Shown here in pieces: positions 18,949-28,496 of a DNA stretch of 64,000 nt. Both the position numbers and the translations under genes were made by a program. The notes under the pieces are model-generated. The model ran no database searches. It worked only from the letters and a program-made list of their open reading frames with translations, and was not told the DNA's origin. The stretch's first letter is position 1. Each line of letters begins with the position of its first letter. This stretch comes from Neobacillus ginsengisoli (lineage in GTDB: Bacteria; Bacillota; Bacilli; Bacillales_B; DSM-18226): positions 62,001 to 126,000 of the forward strand of contig NZ_JAUSTW010000004.1 in NCBI RefSeq assembly GCF_030813055.1, written 5' to 3'.

Positions 18949-19215
18949 TTATCGTTTAATCTTTCGCGGTTTATTTAATTTTCCCGTTATCTGATTCATT
19001 GCGGAATACTTCTCATGCTGATTAATTAACGACTCTTTCGAAAAGTGTGTATATCTCATTACCATACGTAAATCTGCATGTCCAAGTATCATTTGAAGAT
19101 GACGTATATCCCCACTAGCTTCTAAGAACAGAGTTGCACCAGGTGTGTCTAAAGAGATGTGGGTGAACGTTTTTAATAATTCCAGCTTCTTGGTTCCCCA
19201 TAATTGGTAATAAAT
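18949..19215 (-). pseudogene. C-terminal remnant of a tyrosine recombinase (integrase), frameshifted
   Basis: The minus strand encodes NQEAGIIKNVHPHLFRHT in one frame and, after a shift near 19130-19140, ATLFLEASGDIRHLQ then MILGHADLRMVMRYTHFSK in another. The box with catalytic Arg (HLFRHT), the LGH motif and the Tyr nucleophile (RYTH) of phage-type integrases are all recognisable. The first two thirds of the gene are missing. It marks an old prophage or integrative element. The bases from 19216 to 19421 hold nothing I could identify. Confidence 0.75.
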
Positions 19216-19421
19216 ATATGCTCAGAATCGAACCCCTGTTTTCCTCAATTAACTCACGTAACAAATTGGCTGTTGTACTATTCATTGGAGGAAGATTAAC
19301 ATATATTTATAAAATATTATTAAATTATTCTAAATAAGACATGTTTATTTATTTAATTCTAGCCAATGAAAAAACAAAAATGAAAACATGAAGCTTTAGC
19401 AACCGCTTCTTTTTCCATCAT

Positions 19422-20246
19422 TTATAACCTAGTATCCTTCCAAAAATTAACCATATAATCCAAATCAGGATTATAGGTTTGGAAAATATACCCTCTATCT
19501 TTAAACAATTTGATAATACCTGGTAACGATTTTACAGTATAACCATGGTCGTGCATTAGGACTACTTCATGCTGTCTTTTGATTTGGCTACTTACCTGGT
19601 TAATAATGAGATTGGTATGATCCTTATACCGCCAGTCATTAGAGTCAATAGTCCAGTCCCAGAGTTTCATATGCGCGTAAAAAATTTGATCACGATAAGG
19701 TTGAGTCAAAAGAGGTTTACTTCCGTATGGAGTTCGACTTATATTGGTTTGAACACCTAACGACTGAAGCAAACTTTGTTCCTGTTTATACTCGTTTATA
19801 TAACTCTCCGGACTTAGAAATAATAGTTTTTCATTATGTGTCATGGAGTGAAGCCCAATTACATCCCCGTCATCCTTTATTCTTTTAACTGTCGTTTCTT
19901 TCCCTTTGATATAGTTTCCTACTAGAAAGAATGTTGCCTTAATGTCATTTTGTTTTAAAATATCCAAGATTTGAGGCGTATATTTCGTTGGTCCATCATC
20001 AAAAGTTAAATATACAATTTTTTGTTGACTCCATTGAGCCTTTTCTTGTTCAATTATCTTTTTCTTTGTATCTTGAGCTTTAGACTTCTTTGCAATAAAA
20101 AGCTGTTCTTGCTGAACTATCTCTTTTATGGGATCATTTATCAAAGGATGATGAGGATGCTGAGGATTCGTTTTTTGAATGTCAAAAGAAGAACTGAAAA
20201 TTAGTGATACTATACCTAGTAATACAAAACAAATTGTTTTTACCAT
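19422..20246 (-). CDS. Polysaccharide deacetylase (NodB domain), membrane-anchored
   Basis: A 274-aa carbohydrate esterase family 4 protein. Residues 2-20 (VKTICFVLLGIVSLIFSSS) form a signal or anchor helix. The NodB domain has motif 1 YLTFDDGPTKYT with the catalytic and metal Asp residues, motif 2 LHSMTHNEK (H-x3-H), motif 3 SRTPYGSK, and a C-terminal LMHDHGYTVKSLP. It should remove acetyl groups from cell-wall glycan outside the cell. The ATG at 20246 follows a GGGGAAGTGG site. An upstream in-frame TTG would add 25 charged residues before the signal. Confidence 0.9.
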   Translation of the reverse strand: MVKTICFVLLGIVSLIFSSSFDIQKTNPQHPHHPLINDPIKEIVQQEQLFIAKKSKAQDTKKKIIEQEKAQWSQQKIVYLTFDDGPTKYTPQILDILKQNDIKATFFLVGNYIKGKETTVKRIKDDGDVIGLHSMTHNEKLLFLSPESYINEYKQEQSLLQSLGVQTNISRTPYGSKPLLTQPYRDQIFYAHMKLWDWTIDSNDWRYKDHTNLIINQVSSQIKRQHEVVLMHDHGYTVKSLPGIIKLFKDRGYIFQTYNPDLDYMVNFWKDTRL

Positions 20247-20510
20247 GTTCCACTTCCCCTTTTGTTTTTCTAATAAATTGGCAAAAGTATTTTCCTCTCT
20301 TACAATAGAATTTATTCCCAATAACTCAAATCAAACAAAATCAAAATTTGCTCGTATTCTATCCCTTTATATGCCATTTTTACACAATTTTTATTTAATT
20401 CTATTATATATTAAATAAATATTTAGAAAATTATTTTTTTGTAACATTTGTATTTACCATTCGCGCATAAAATTGAAGTTTTTCAGGATAAATTCTTCAT
20501 CTAATATGAT

Positions 20511-20854
20511 TCAATAAGTCGCAGTTTGGGATTTACTCCAAGCATAACCTTCTGTCTGGTGAAGAACAGGTGTAAGTAGAAGACTAATTAGAGATGTAAT
20601 AAGCAGAAATGCACCTGCCCAGTCAATGCTCACTTTTCGATCGACTTTCGATTCTCCAAGGCCTAAAGATAAAATAATAGCTGCAATTACACCAACCGGA
20701 ATATTAAGAGGAATATCCAGTGCCAAGAAATATGTTGGACAAAATAACCACCAATTAATGGGCCAACTAATTGTGGAATAAACATAACCGCACCAAAGAT
20801 TCCTTGAATTTTTGCCCGTTGTTCTACTGGAAATGAATCACCGAAAATAACCAT
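20511..20854 (-). pseudogene. Fragment of a DHA2-family (EmrB/QacA-type) multidrug MFS transporter
   Basis: The minus strand shows RAKIQGIFGAVMFIPQLVGP and GGYFVQHISWHWIF, then in a second frame NIPVGVIAAIILSLGLGESK and SIDWAGAFLLITSLISLLL. This is the region from TM4 to TM7 of 14-TM efflux pumps. A frameshift lies near 20722-20728. Both ends of the gene are gone. The full-length relative of this family is LmrB-like at the far end of the window. Confidence 0.8.
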
Positions 20855-20860
20855 GCTTTC

Positions 20861-21343
20861 TTAAAAAATCACATCCAATAAAAAGACACCTATCATAATA
20901 AGCTGAATGATCGCTTTTGCAAACGTTCCGCTTAAAAAGGCAATTAAGGTAGCAAACGCCACTTTAATGGATTCTTGGAATGTTTTCTTTTGAATCATTT
21001 CAGCAATTAATACGAATGCAAAAGGGACCAAAATGACGCCAAAAGGCGGAATCACAAAGCTTCCAATAATTAACCCAATTGTTGCCGCTCTCATCCCCCA
21101 TTTTGATCCTCCTGCTTTACCCACAAAGTGAAGGTTCGCAAAATAATCTGCTAAAAATAAAAAAATCGTCAATAATATAAGCATGGTCCACGAAATCCAA
21201 GAAAGTTCATTTGGATTAATCCCAAAATGATATAATACGACTCCAATCCAAATCACCAATACCGACGGTATAATCGGATAAACGAGTCCTACGAAACTAA
21301 AGATAAAACATGCAATAATAATAATCCAAAATATTATGTCCAA
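20861..21343 (-). CDS. DUF456 family membrane protein
   Basis: A 160-aa integral membrane protein with five or so hydrophobic helices. It begins DIIFWIIIIACFIFSFVGLV and contains the Gly-rich central repeat (GGSKWGMRAATIGLIIGSF, PPFGVILVPF) and the FQESIKVAFATLIAFLSGT segment that define DUF456. The start is probably the TTG at 21343, 8 nt after GAGGTGA; a GTG 12 nt earlier overlaps that site. Function unknown. Confidence 0.8.
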   Translation of the reverse strand: MDIIFWIIIIACFIFSFVGLVYPIIPSVLVIWIGVVLYHFGINPNELSWISWTMLILLTIFLFLADYFANLHFVGKAGGSKWGMRAATIGLIIGSFVIPPFGVILVPFAFVLIAEMIQKKTFQESIKVAFATLIAFLSGTFAKAIIQLIMIGVFLLDVIF

Positions 21344-21665
21344 TATACTGCTCACCTCTTTTTCCTATTATCTAAAATTATATGTACTATTTAAAAATTA
21401 CAAACCTCTACTTATCCTTTCGCAAATACTTATTCCATTATCCTGACCCTTTACTTCAACAAAAAAGAGTACCTTCTCCTTCTTAAAGAAATGCACCCTT
21501 CGTTGAAGAAGAAGAGGTTAGTATTACGATAAATTGATGGAAAACATGGCTCAAGGAGCCAATGTCATCTGTTTAGCTATATCAACTAACTTTTGTTGTT
21601 TCTCATTAAATATTTTAAATAAAGACTTCATAAACTAAGACCATTATTAATGAGGAGTACATCTA

Positions 21666-22469
21666 ATGAAAAAAATATTGTTCTTTACAGTTTTTTTATT
21701 ATTTCCTTTATTTTCTTATCAAACAAATACTTTCGCATCCACTAAAAGTCGCGAGGAATATGAAAAAACAGGGCGGGTTATTTGGGAAGTTAACACCAAG
21801 GAAAAATTAGTTGCCCTTACTTTTGATGATGGACCTCATCCTGTTTTTACTCCTCAAATACTTGATAAATTAGCTAAACATGATGCTAAAGCTACTTTTT
21901 TTGTAGCTGGCAATAAAGTAATAAGATTTCCTGATATTTTAAAACAGGAAGTAAAAGAAGGGCACGAAATTGCCAATCATACTTTTCGCCATATATATGG
22001 TAAAAATATTACTTCTGCAAAACTAACATCAGAATTAGAAGAAACAGATAAAATTATACAGAAGATTATTGGTTTTAAACCGTCACTCTATCGTCCAGTT
22101 GGAGGCTTTTACAATGATTTAATTATTAATACAGCTATAAAAAATGGTAAAGAAGTCGTATTATGGTCATGGTATCAAGATTCTCGTGATTGGGCTAATC
22201 CGCCCGTAAGCCAAATTTGTAACAATATAACAAAAGGCGTAAAACCAGGTAATATCATCTTATTTCATGATTGGCATGGTAGTGAATTTACTCAGACTTG
22301 TCAAACTGTTAAGGCATTAGATACCATTTTGGACTTTTTAGACAAGAACGGGTATAAATGCGTAACTGTAACTGAATTGCTCTACCGTTCGACACAAATA
22401 ATTCCTGACTCTTTTGAAATTTATCCTTCAAAGAGGGAAAAATCGTCTCACATTGAATTAATGTTTTAA
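21666..22469 (+). CDS. Secreted polysaccharide deacetylase (NodB domain)
   Basis: A 267-aa protein with a cleavable signal peptide (KKILFFTVFLLFPLFSYQ, cleavage near TFA-ST). The NodB domain has ALTFDDGPHPVFTPQIL, the metal motif IANHTFRH, a YRPVGG motif with the catalytic Arg, WSWYQDSRDW, and ILFHDWHGSE. It probably deacetylates peptidoglycan or chitin-like polymer outside the membrane. It is shorter in its N-terminal region than the other deacetylase in this window and they are not close paralogues. GAGGAG precedes the ATG. Confidence 0.9.
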   Translation: MKKILFFTVFLLFPLFSYQTNTFASTKSREEYEKTGRVIWEVNTKEKLVALTFDDGPHPVFTPQILDKLAKHDAKATFFVAGNKVIRFPDILKQEVKEGHEIANHTFRHIYGKNITSAKLTSELEETDKIIQKIIGFKPSLYRPVGGFYNDLIINTAIKNGKEVVLWSWYQDSRDWANPPVSQICNNITKGVKPGNIILFHDWHGSEFTQTCQTVKALDTILDFLDKNGYKCVTVTELLYRSTQIIPDSFEIYPSKREKSSHIELMF

Positions 22470-22569
22470 ATGCTTTAGTGTATAAAAATCACAAACTTTC
22501 AAGATGGTACACTAAAAAAGGATCGCTGCTGCAAACCTTGTTTAACTCTTACACCTTTTCGTATTATAA

Positions 22570-22601
22570 GGTCAGCCAGATTTTCTGGTTGACCATTTTT
22601 T
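22570..22601 (+). terminator. Terminator after the secreted deacetylase region
   Basis: GGTCAGCCAGA and TCTGGTTGACC form an 11-bp stem with a 3-nt loop, followed by ATTTTTTA. It lies 100 bp after the stop. The interval 22602-22868 holds no gene that I recognise. Confidence 0.85.
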
Positions 22602-22868
22602 ATATGGTTTTATTATAACGGTAGCCGGGGTGGAACGTAAGTACCCGTTGGACTTGATCCTGTCAGATAAACTGTTCAACCCCTACTTGTTTTCTAATGA
22701 AATAAAATCTAAAAATCTTTGATTAATCTTTTAGGGCCTATTGGTTCTTATTTTTGCAAACCTAAATAAACTAATCATAACGTTGCATTCGGTAATAAAA
22801 AGCCATAATTATTAACTTTGGACCATTCTCATAAAGTGTAAAAAAGAATAAAAAAGGTGGTAAATCAT

Positions 22869-23255
22869 ATGAAAATACAGGTTACCGGATTTGTTGTTCA
22901 TTCAGCTGATTCAAATTTGGATTCTGAGCATTCTCATACTTTATTTCTAACTTCATGGGACGGAAGACCAATTCATAGACATCATTTTTCAGGAGTAACC
23001 TCCATTAATGATGGGCACGATCATCGATATGCAGGTACAACTGAACCTGCTCCCAGTGGAGTGCACCATAACCATAAATACTATACCGTTACTTTCATGA
23101 ATGATGGGCATAAACATGAAATTCGAGGCGTTACTGGACCTGCAGTCCCCTTGCCCAATGGTGGACATTTTCATAATTTTCATGGAGTAACGACAGTTAA
23201 TGGCTCCCATCCTCATTCTCATAAATATAGCGGCAAAACTAGTCCTAGTGATTAG
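22869..23255 (+). CDS. His-rich YmaF family protein
   Basis: A 128-aa protein with five imperfect repeats built on a DGHxHxxxGxT pattern (for example NDGHDHRYAGTTEPAP, NDGHKHEIRGVTGPA, NGGHFHNFHGVTTVNG). The same repeat defines the YmaF family of bacilli. The many paired His residues suggest metal binding, but the function is unknown. The ATG at 22869 lies 8 nt after AAAGGTGG; a GTG 12 nt upstream overlaps the site. Confidence 0.85.
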   Translation: MKIQVTGFVVHSADSNLDSEHSHTLFLTSWDGRPIHRHHFSGVTSINDGHDHRYAGTTEPAPSGVHHNHKYYTVTFMNDGHKHEIRGVTGPAVPLPNGGHFHNFHGVTTVNGSHPHSHKYSGKTSPSD

Positions 23256-23591
23256 GAATACCCTTTGAAAAGTCACCTTAATTCGCTAACACAAGACCAT
23301 CCAATCAAAAGTGAAAAAAGAATAAACAAAATAACATTTCCCCAGATTGAAGAGAAAGGGAGATTTTTTCTACAATCTTTTTTTATGCCTATTTTTAATA
23401 TCAATAGAACCGATTTTGTCAAGAATACTTCACAAAATATTTAGTTCAATAAAGTCAGGCCACTTGGTAATATCAGGTAGGGACGTAACCTTATAATTTA
23501 AATGGTAATGTGGGTATACAAATCGTCAACGTATGATCTGATGCCTGGTATCTTCTATAATGCCCATCTGCCTAATTTATTTTTAATCAGC

Positions 23592-23727
23592 ACTTGTCCA
23601 TTCACTTTTATTCTGAGTGCATATGTTATTACTACCACCGAGCCAGTACATCTAGCATATAGAAATACCTCCAAAAAGCGTTTGCATGTATTGCAGACGT
23701 TCTTTTATTTTAAGAAAAATTTTTAAG
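23592..23727. repeat. Degenerate dispersed repeat, copy A
   Basis: Shares with 25586-25716 the block TTTATTCTGAGTGCATAT, then TTATTACTACCACCGAGCC, and a right-hand block with GTTTGC, TGTAT, GCAGAC and TTTTATTTT. The middle differs. The ends are not defined. The rest of 23256-23832 shows no gene. Confidence 0.5.
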
Positions 23728-23832
23728 TAAATGGCTGATTATGTCCTAATACTATGATGATTGTCCAATCGATTCTTATCTTTTGAAATATATTTCCCCA
23801 CCAAGAGACCGGCCCGGAACCAATCCTAAAAT

Positions 23833-23871
23833 AAAAAAAGTTGGTCCCTACCATTTGTAGAAAACCAACTT
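23833..23871 (-). terminator. Terminator of the DUF4317 gene
   Basis: The minus strand reads AAGTTGGT, loop, ACCAACTTTTTTTATTTT: an 8-bp stem and a strong T run, 68 bp after the stop. Confidence 0.85.
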
Positions 23872-23939
23872 ATTATTATTTACAGTATATATCTTGTAAT
23901 AGGTGAAGGAACTGTCCTCAAAAACCATAACCCAGAAAC

Positions 23940-25103
23940 CTAGTAGAGTGTCTCCGATTCTAGTCGAAATCCTTCCACGACCACCTCTTCATCGATTTCC
24001 AACAAGAGGCACCGTTTTCCTTGGTAGGTAATATATTTTACATTTTTTAGGTCTTTCGGGCTGATGGATAGATCTGCCACCTTCGTATTGATTTTTATCG
24101 ATTTAGGAACTAAACTGCTTGCTTTGAATTCATGTTTTTCGTCATCTACGACAGCTTTGAAGGCATGTTCCACTTTTGCAGTTTCTACATTTTCAACCCC
24201 GCTTTCCGTTAAAATGCGTTCGACGTCCCGATAATCCAACTTAGGAGATTCACTTTCTTCATTTTCTTCATTCTCCTGTACTATCTTATCGATTTCCTCA
24301 TAGACATTGGAAATGACCCTGGAATCCACTTCGTCTCCCATCACTTCTTTTAAGATCTGTTCGAAGCTGTCCTTATCTTCCTGGGCAGTAATAATCTCTT
24401 CACAATTGAGAACCTCTTCAATAAATGTTCCATCTGGTTGATTTACTTTCCCTGCACAATATAGAATATGGTTCACATCTACAGAATTATCATTAAAAGC
24501 GGGGAATAGAAATCCTGACAATGGAGATTTTAAATTAATAATTGGATCAAAGACGTTATTAGATTTGAATTCTTTCTCGATATAATCAAACAGCAAGGCT
24601 TTTTTCGGCTGATCAGTTTTATTGAGACTGCAAAGGATAAACTGATTGGAATAGACTTCATCATCCCCGCCTTCTTCGGATTCCGGATCCCTTTTCTGCG
24701 TTGGTTTTCGATATTCTCCTCGAATAAACGTAACCACCGTATCAAATTCATAAACAGTATGTGCAAACATTTTTCCGACAATTTGCAGCATGTTTTCTTT
24801 CCAATCTTCCGTTAATTCTGCTCGTAATCCTTCGAAGAGGACAATTTGTGTACTGTCTTCCACATCCCGGATAAATTTCAGCTCAAACAATTTGGCATCA
24901 AGATAACCTGTCAAAACCTTTTTAAAGTTTGCCAAAAACAATTCTTGTGCTTCTTGTTCTAACATTTGAAACGGTTGACTGACATGATGGTAAATCTCAC
25001 CTGATTCTTTCTGAACATAGACATTGAAGATTTCTCGAATTTTCATGAGATCATTATCTAATTTAAATTGCTTTCGGATATTAGCGATGTCTTTTTTATT
25101 CAT
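23940..25103 (-). CDS. DUF4317 domain-containing protein
   Basis: A 387-aa acidic, soluble protein. The N-terminus NKKDIANIRKQFKLDNDLMKI and the following YHHVSQPFQMLEQEAQELFL are typical of DUF4317, a Firmicutes family of unknown function. There is an acidic stretch (VQENEENEESESPKLD) before the C-terminal domain. No membrane segment or signal peptide is seen. I chose the ATG at 25103, 6 nt after GGGGAGTG; a GTG three codons earlier lies within that site. It has its own terminator and is probably monocistronic. Confidence 0.85.
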   Translation of the reverse strand: MNKKDIANIRKQFKLDNDLMKIREIFNVYVQKESGEIYHHVSQPFQMLEQEAQELFLANFKKVLTGYLDAKLFELKFIRDVEDSTQIVLFEGLRAELTEDWKENMLQIVGKMFAHTVYEFDTVVTFIRGEYRKPTQKRDPESEEGGDDEVYSNQFILCSLNKTDQPKKALLFDYIEKEFKSNNVFDPIINLKSPLSGFLFPAFNDNSVDVNHILYCAGKVNQPDGTFIEEVLNCEEIITAQEDKDSFEQILKEVMGDEVDSRVISNVYEEIDKIVQENEENEESESPKLDYRDVERILTESGVENVETAKVEHAFKAVVDDEKHEFKASSLVPKSIKINTKVADLSISPKDLKNVKYITYQGKRCLLLEIDEEVVVEGFRLESETLY

Positions 25104-25212
25104 TTGTCTCACTCCCCTTCATGATTATACTGTTCAGACAGGAAATTAGGAATACTCAATAACTCCTACTCTCAGTTTCTATTTTTCAAATTTAAGCTAT
25201 TAAAAAAAATAA

Positions 25213-25244
25213 ACCATTCGTAAAAGTACACTTTTACGAATGGT
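25213..25244 (-). terminator. Hairpin with T run, gene not identified
   Basis: ACCATTCGTAAAAG and CTTTTACGAATGGT form a perfect 14-bp stem. On the minus strand TTTATTTTTTTT follows. No convincing gene ends just upstream on that strand, so the transcript it stops is unknown. Confidence 0.65.
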
Positions 25245-25393
25245 AACCTGACATAGCCCAATTGTTAATCAGAAAAAATACTTAAGAAAAATCCATAAAT
25301 ATTGTTAATAACTAATAAATCTAGGCTTTCATCCAATCATATTTAGGTGAACGCTCATAGTCTGTTGTAACTATAAGTGAAAGGAAGCTATTT

Positions 25394-25528
25394 ATGTATC
25401 ACTACATAATTATGTATCACTACAATCCGTGGTATAGACCGATAGTAGTTCCAATCATACCTCCACCACCGGTACCTCCTGTTATCTCACGGAATTTGTT
25501 GGATGGATTATGGTATACAATGCCATGA
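25394..25528 (+). CDS. Possible small Tyr/Pro-rich protein (44 aa)
   Basis: An ATG 6 nt after AAAGGAAG opens a short frame. The product begins MYHYIIMYHYNPWYRPIVVP and continues with a PPPPVPPV run. The opening is an in-frame tandem duplication (TATGTATCACTACA twice). Small Tyr/Pro-rich proteins of this kind occur among spore and coat proteins of bacilli, but I cannot place it in a family. It could also be chance. Confidence 0.35.
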   Translation: MYHYIIMYHYNPWYRPIVVPIIPPPPVPPVISRNLLDGLWYTMP

Positions 25529-25585
25529 GTTGTGTTGCTATCGGGCATATGCAAAAATTATAATTCCAAATACCACACACCCAAT

Positions 25586-25716
25586 ACTTGTCAAATCCGT
25601 TTTATTCTGAGTGCATATTTTATTACTACCACCGAGCCGGCAACATAAATAAGCTACCAATTGATGGGACGTTTGCGTGTATAGCAGACTTCCTTTTATT
25701 TTTAGAAAAATTTTAG
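25586..25716. repeat. Degenerate dispersed repeat, copy B
   Basis: Partner of 23592-23727. The conserved left block differs by few bases and the right block keeps GTTTGCGTGTAT and GCAGAC. The intervening 25529-25585 and 25717-26022 contain no gene I can support. Confidence 0.5.
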
Positions 25717-26022
25717 GGAAACGCGTTACCTGCCCCTTTGATCCTACTTGTAAGACTCTTAAATCGATGTGATTCATAAACAATCTCTCGCTTAAATTTT
25801 AATTTTTATCTAGTTGCGATCCCGCGCGTTGTACCCTACACATATACTTTGATGCATGACTTTTAGCACTTTTTATCGGAATTTTTCTGCCTTCACTATA
25901 CTATGAGGACGTCGAAAGAATATCACACTGCCTTACCACATTTTTTATTTTTTGAAAAATTAAAATATTTAGTTATAATTATTTATAAGTTCAAATGTAT
26001 AAAAAAACGGAGGTTAGGTATA

Positions 26023-26223
26023 GTGCACAAGAAAAATAATATTGTTAAATTAAAAACCTATAAAAAATTAAAAAAACGAAAAAATAAACGTGGGTATGTC
26101 TTACTATCCGTCTATCTGTCCATTGTTTCGGTCTTGTATGCTTTTCTATATTTTAATGTTAAATCGCATGACACCTTGGATATTAAAACATTTACTGAAA
26201 CTCACGCTTTTCTGTATAAGTAA
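26023..26223 (+). CDS. Small basic single-pass membrane protein (66 aa)
   Basis: A GTG at 26023 lies 9 nt after GGAGG. The N-terminal 27 residues are strongly basic (LKTYKKLKKRKNKRG), followed by one hydrophobic helix (YVLLSVYLSIVSVLYAFLYF) and a 20-residue outer tail. The topology is probably N-in. An ATG 120 nt upstream in the same frame has no ribosome binding site. No family recognised. Confidence 0.5.
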   Translation: MHKKNNIVKLKTYKKLKKRKNKRGYVLLSVYLSIVSVLYAFLYFNVKSHDTLDIKTFTETHAFLYK

Positions 26224-26315
26224 AGAATCTATAAATATAAAACGTAAAAACATGACCATTTGAGCTTATTTAAGAGTGGAGTGTTTTCAGTGAAAAAAAT
26301 TTTTAAAATATAAGA

Positions 26316-26355
26316 CTGACTCGAAAAAATCATTTTGAACGATCTTTCGAGTCAG
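26316..26355 (-). terminator. Terminator of the DUF4440-like gene
   Basis: CTGACTCGAAA and TTTCGAGTCAG form an 11-bp stem. On the minus strand the sequence after it is T-rich (TCTTATATTTT). It may also end transcription from the left. Confidence 0.7.
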
Positions 26356-26396
26356 CCTCTTTAAAAATGATTCGAATTCAATTGCTTAAATGTCTC

Positions 26397-26783
26397 CTAA
26401 TTGATTAAGTCTGTTCCATAGGAGTTATCGATTGCACAAAGCCAATCACCTTGTGAATTTTTCTTAAACACATATGTTGCCCTTCTATCCATAGAGTATT
26501 CCGACTCCTTTTTATCGGCATCAAGTAGCGTTTGGGAAATAACTAACGCGGTGTCTCCTGCTTCCAAAATAATCATTTCCCCTTGTGTCGGTACAAGACT
26601 GTTATTGAAATATTTTGCAATTGCAATAAACGCTCTTTTGATTTCCTCTTTACCTCGTGCAATCATTCCCGGCTTTACAACTAAAATTGCATCATCAGTA
26701 TAGTAATTCATTAGAGTATCAAAATCTTCCTGCTTAATCGCAATGTCACACTTCTTGATAAACTCTTTTAATTCGTGTTCCAT
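26397..26783 (-). CDS. NTF2-like/DUF4440 (SnoaL-fold) protein
   Basis: A 128-aa small soluble protein. The order [31 protein letters not shown] and [21 protein letters not shown] is the usual DUF4440/SgcJ pattern: a helix pair, a beta sheet and a closing W-x3-D-N-S. Such cone-shaped folds act as small-molecule isomerases or lack catalysis; no substrate can be named. GGAGGG lies 7 nt before the ATG. It is monocistronic. Confidence 0.8.
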   Translation of the reverse strand: MEHELKEFIKKCDIAIKQEDFDTLMNYYTDDAILVVKPGMIARGKEEIKRAFIAIAKYFNNSLVPTQGEMIILEAGDTALVISQTLLDADKKESEYSMDRRATYVFKKNSQGDWLCAIDNSYGTDLIN

Positions 26784-27391
26784 AATATATCCCTCCGAAG
26801 ATATAAAAATCTACATTCCTATTATTTTACAATAAGTAGATATTAATTTAGACTATTCCGTTATATTAAATATATCATATCCTTGTTCACTATCCTGCTC
26901 GTTCATATGCATCTTTATTATTTGCAGATCTTATTGTGTAACGGGTCCCATTAACATTAAATTCCCTCGGATTAATTTTTATTCCCATTTTCCCCTTAAC
27001 CATTTAATTGTTTATCCTTTTTTAAAATAATCCCTATTCCCTAATTTGGATAATTACCGTACCAAAGAAACTGGTTTATCTTTTCTTTATATCGGCTCTG
27101 TTCTTTTAATATTAAATTCTATATTCTTTATTTTCTTCCTTTATTTCCAACTTCAATATGTTTGGTTTCATACATGCCTAAAAGAAATCTGTATTTAGAA
27201 TGATGTAAATTTACTTATGCCATTATCTTTATTTCAATCTTTGTAATAACCCACTAAATAATCTTATATCTTAAAATAGTTAACCAGAAAAATTGGAAAG
27301 TCCAGATTATAAATATTCAAATCAGATAAACCGTTAATTATACAGGGATACCCCCGCAAGGTGATTGTGGTAACCGGAAAGGAGAAAATGG
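26784..27391. other. 608-bp AT-rich intergenic region
   Basis: No open frame with a ribosome binding site was found on either strand until AAAGGAG just before 27392. A short GC-richer patch at 27340-27380 may be the leader of the amine oxidase remnant. Confidence 0.5.
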
Positions 27392-28496
27392 ATGTCCATT
27401 TATAGAGATCCTCCGTTATCAACTGAACAAATGCTGTCGACGATTCGAAATGGAATTGGATTATCGCAGATTCCCAAAAAAATTATCGTCGTTGGAGCTG
27501 GTATGTCAGGATTAGTTAGCGCATCACTTCTGAAGGACGCAGGACACGAAGTGACGATTTTGGAAGCCACCCAAAGAGTAGGAGGCCGTATATATACTAT
27601 GCGGGCCCCTTTTATGGACGATATGTACTTGGATGTCGGTGCTATGCGTATTCCTAATACTCATTATTTAGCATTAGAATACATTAAAAAATTCGGTTTG
27701 CATGCAAATCCATTACATTTATTTTTACGAAGTAGAAGGTGATAATGACAGGCTGCCGAATGCTTTTCTTCCGCAATTAAAGAAAAACCTTTATTTCGGC
27801 TATCAAATGACAAAAATAGTGCAGCAGAATCATCAAGTAACGATTCATTCCAGACATACGCTGAGCCAAATACCGCTAATTGTTACCGGTGACCTTGCCA
27901 TAATAACGGTGCCTTTTTCACTGCTGAAATTTGTGGAAATTGAACCCCGCGATTCTTTTTCGCATAACAAATGGAAAGCCATTCGCGAACTTCACTATGT
28001 TGCCTCTACCAAAATTGGTCTTCAGTTTAAACGTAGATTTTGGGAACAGGAAGGGATTCGCGGCGGTAAAATGATGACCGATTTACCCATCAGATTTGCT
28101 TACTACCCTAGCCATCTAATTGGCTCAACCGGGTCCGGAATTATTTTGGCGAGTTATACGTGGGAGGATGATACCTTGTCATGGGATAATCTGCCGGAAG
28201 GAGATCGGATTCGAAATGCACTTGATAACATGGCTGCTGTCCATGGAAAACAAATTTATGATGAGTTTCTAACAGGTGCCTCTCATAGCTGGTCCCAATA
28301 CCGCTATTCCGGCGGAGCTTTCTCCATGTATAAACCAAGTCAGGAAACAGAATTATTTCCTTATATCCCTGTTCCCGAGGGAAGAGTACATTTTGCTGGC
28401 GAACATACATCTACAGTCCCTGCCTGGATTGAGGGTGCCATCCAATCCGGAATCAGAGTTGCCCATGAAGTAACGAACCTGCCGAAAACACTTTAG
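27392..28496 (+). pseudogene. Flavin amine oxidase (L-amino acid oxidase-like), deleted and frameshifted
   Basis: The first frame (27392-27742) has the FAD motif IIVVGAGMSGLVSASLL and RVGGRIYT, ending at LHANPLHLFL. The second frame (27702-28496) resumes at EVEGDNDRLPNAFLPQL and runs to the FAD-binding C-terminus VHFAGEHTSTVPAWIEGA. The two parts total about 370 aa, while relatives are about 480 aa or more. About 120-130 residues of the substrate domain are missing at the join near 27725, and the frame changes there. The enzyme cannot be functional. AAAGGAG before the first ATG is intact. Confidence 0.85.

Noticed and set aside
22602..22868. Possible transposase relic
   Set aside because: A few GC-richer bases at 22615-22680 stood out, but no reading frame gave recognisable protein motifs.
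23502..23726. Plus-strand open frame (74 aa)
   Set aside because: It covers the degenerate repeat, lacks a ribosome binding site, and its translation is not shared by the second repeat copy.
25538..25783. Minus-strand open frame (81 aa)
   Set aside because: It overlaps repeat copy B; the matching frame in copy A is broken by stops, so coding is unlikely. A shared phrase (GGSN-ICTQNK) explains the similarity at DNA level.
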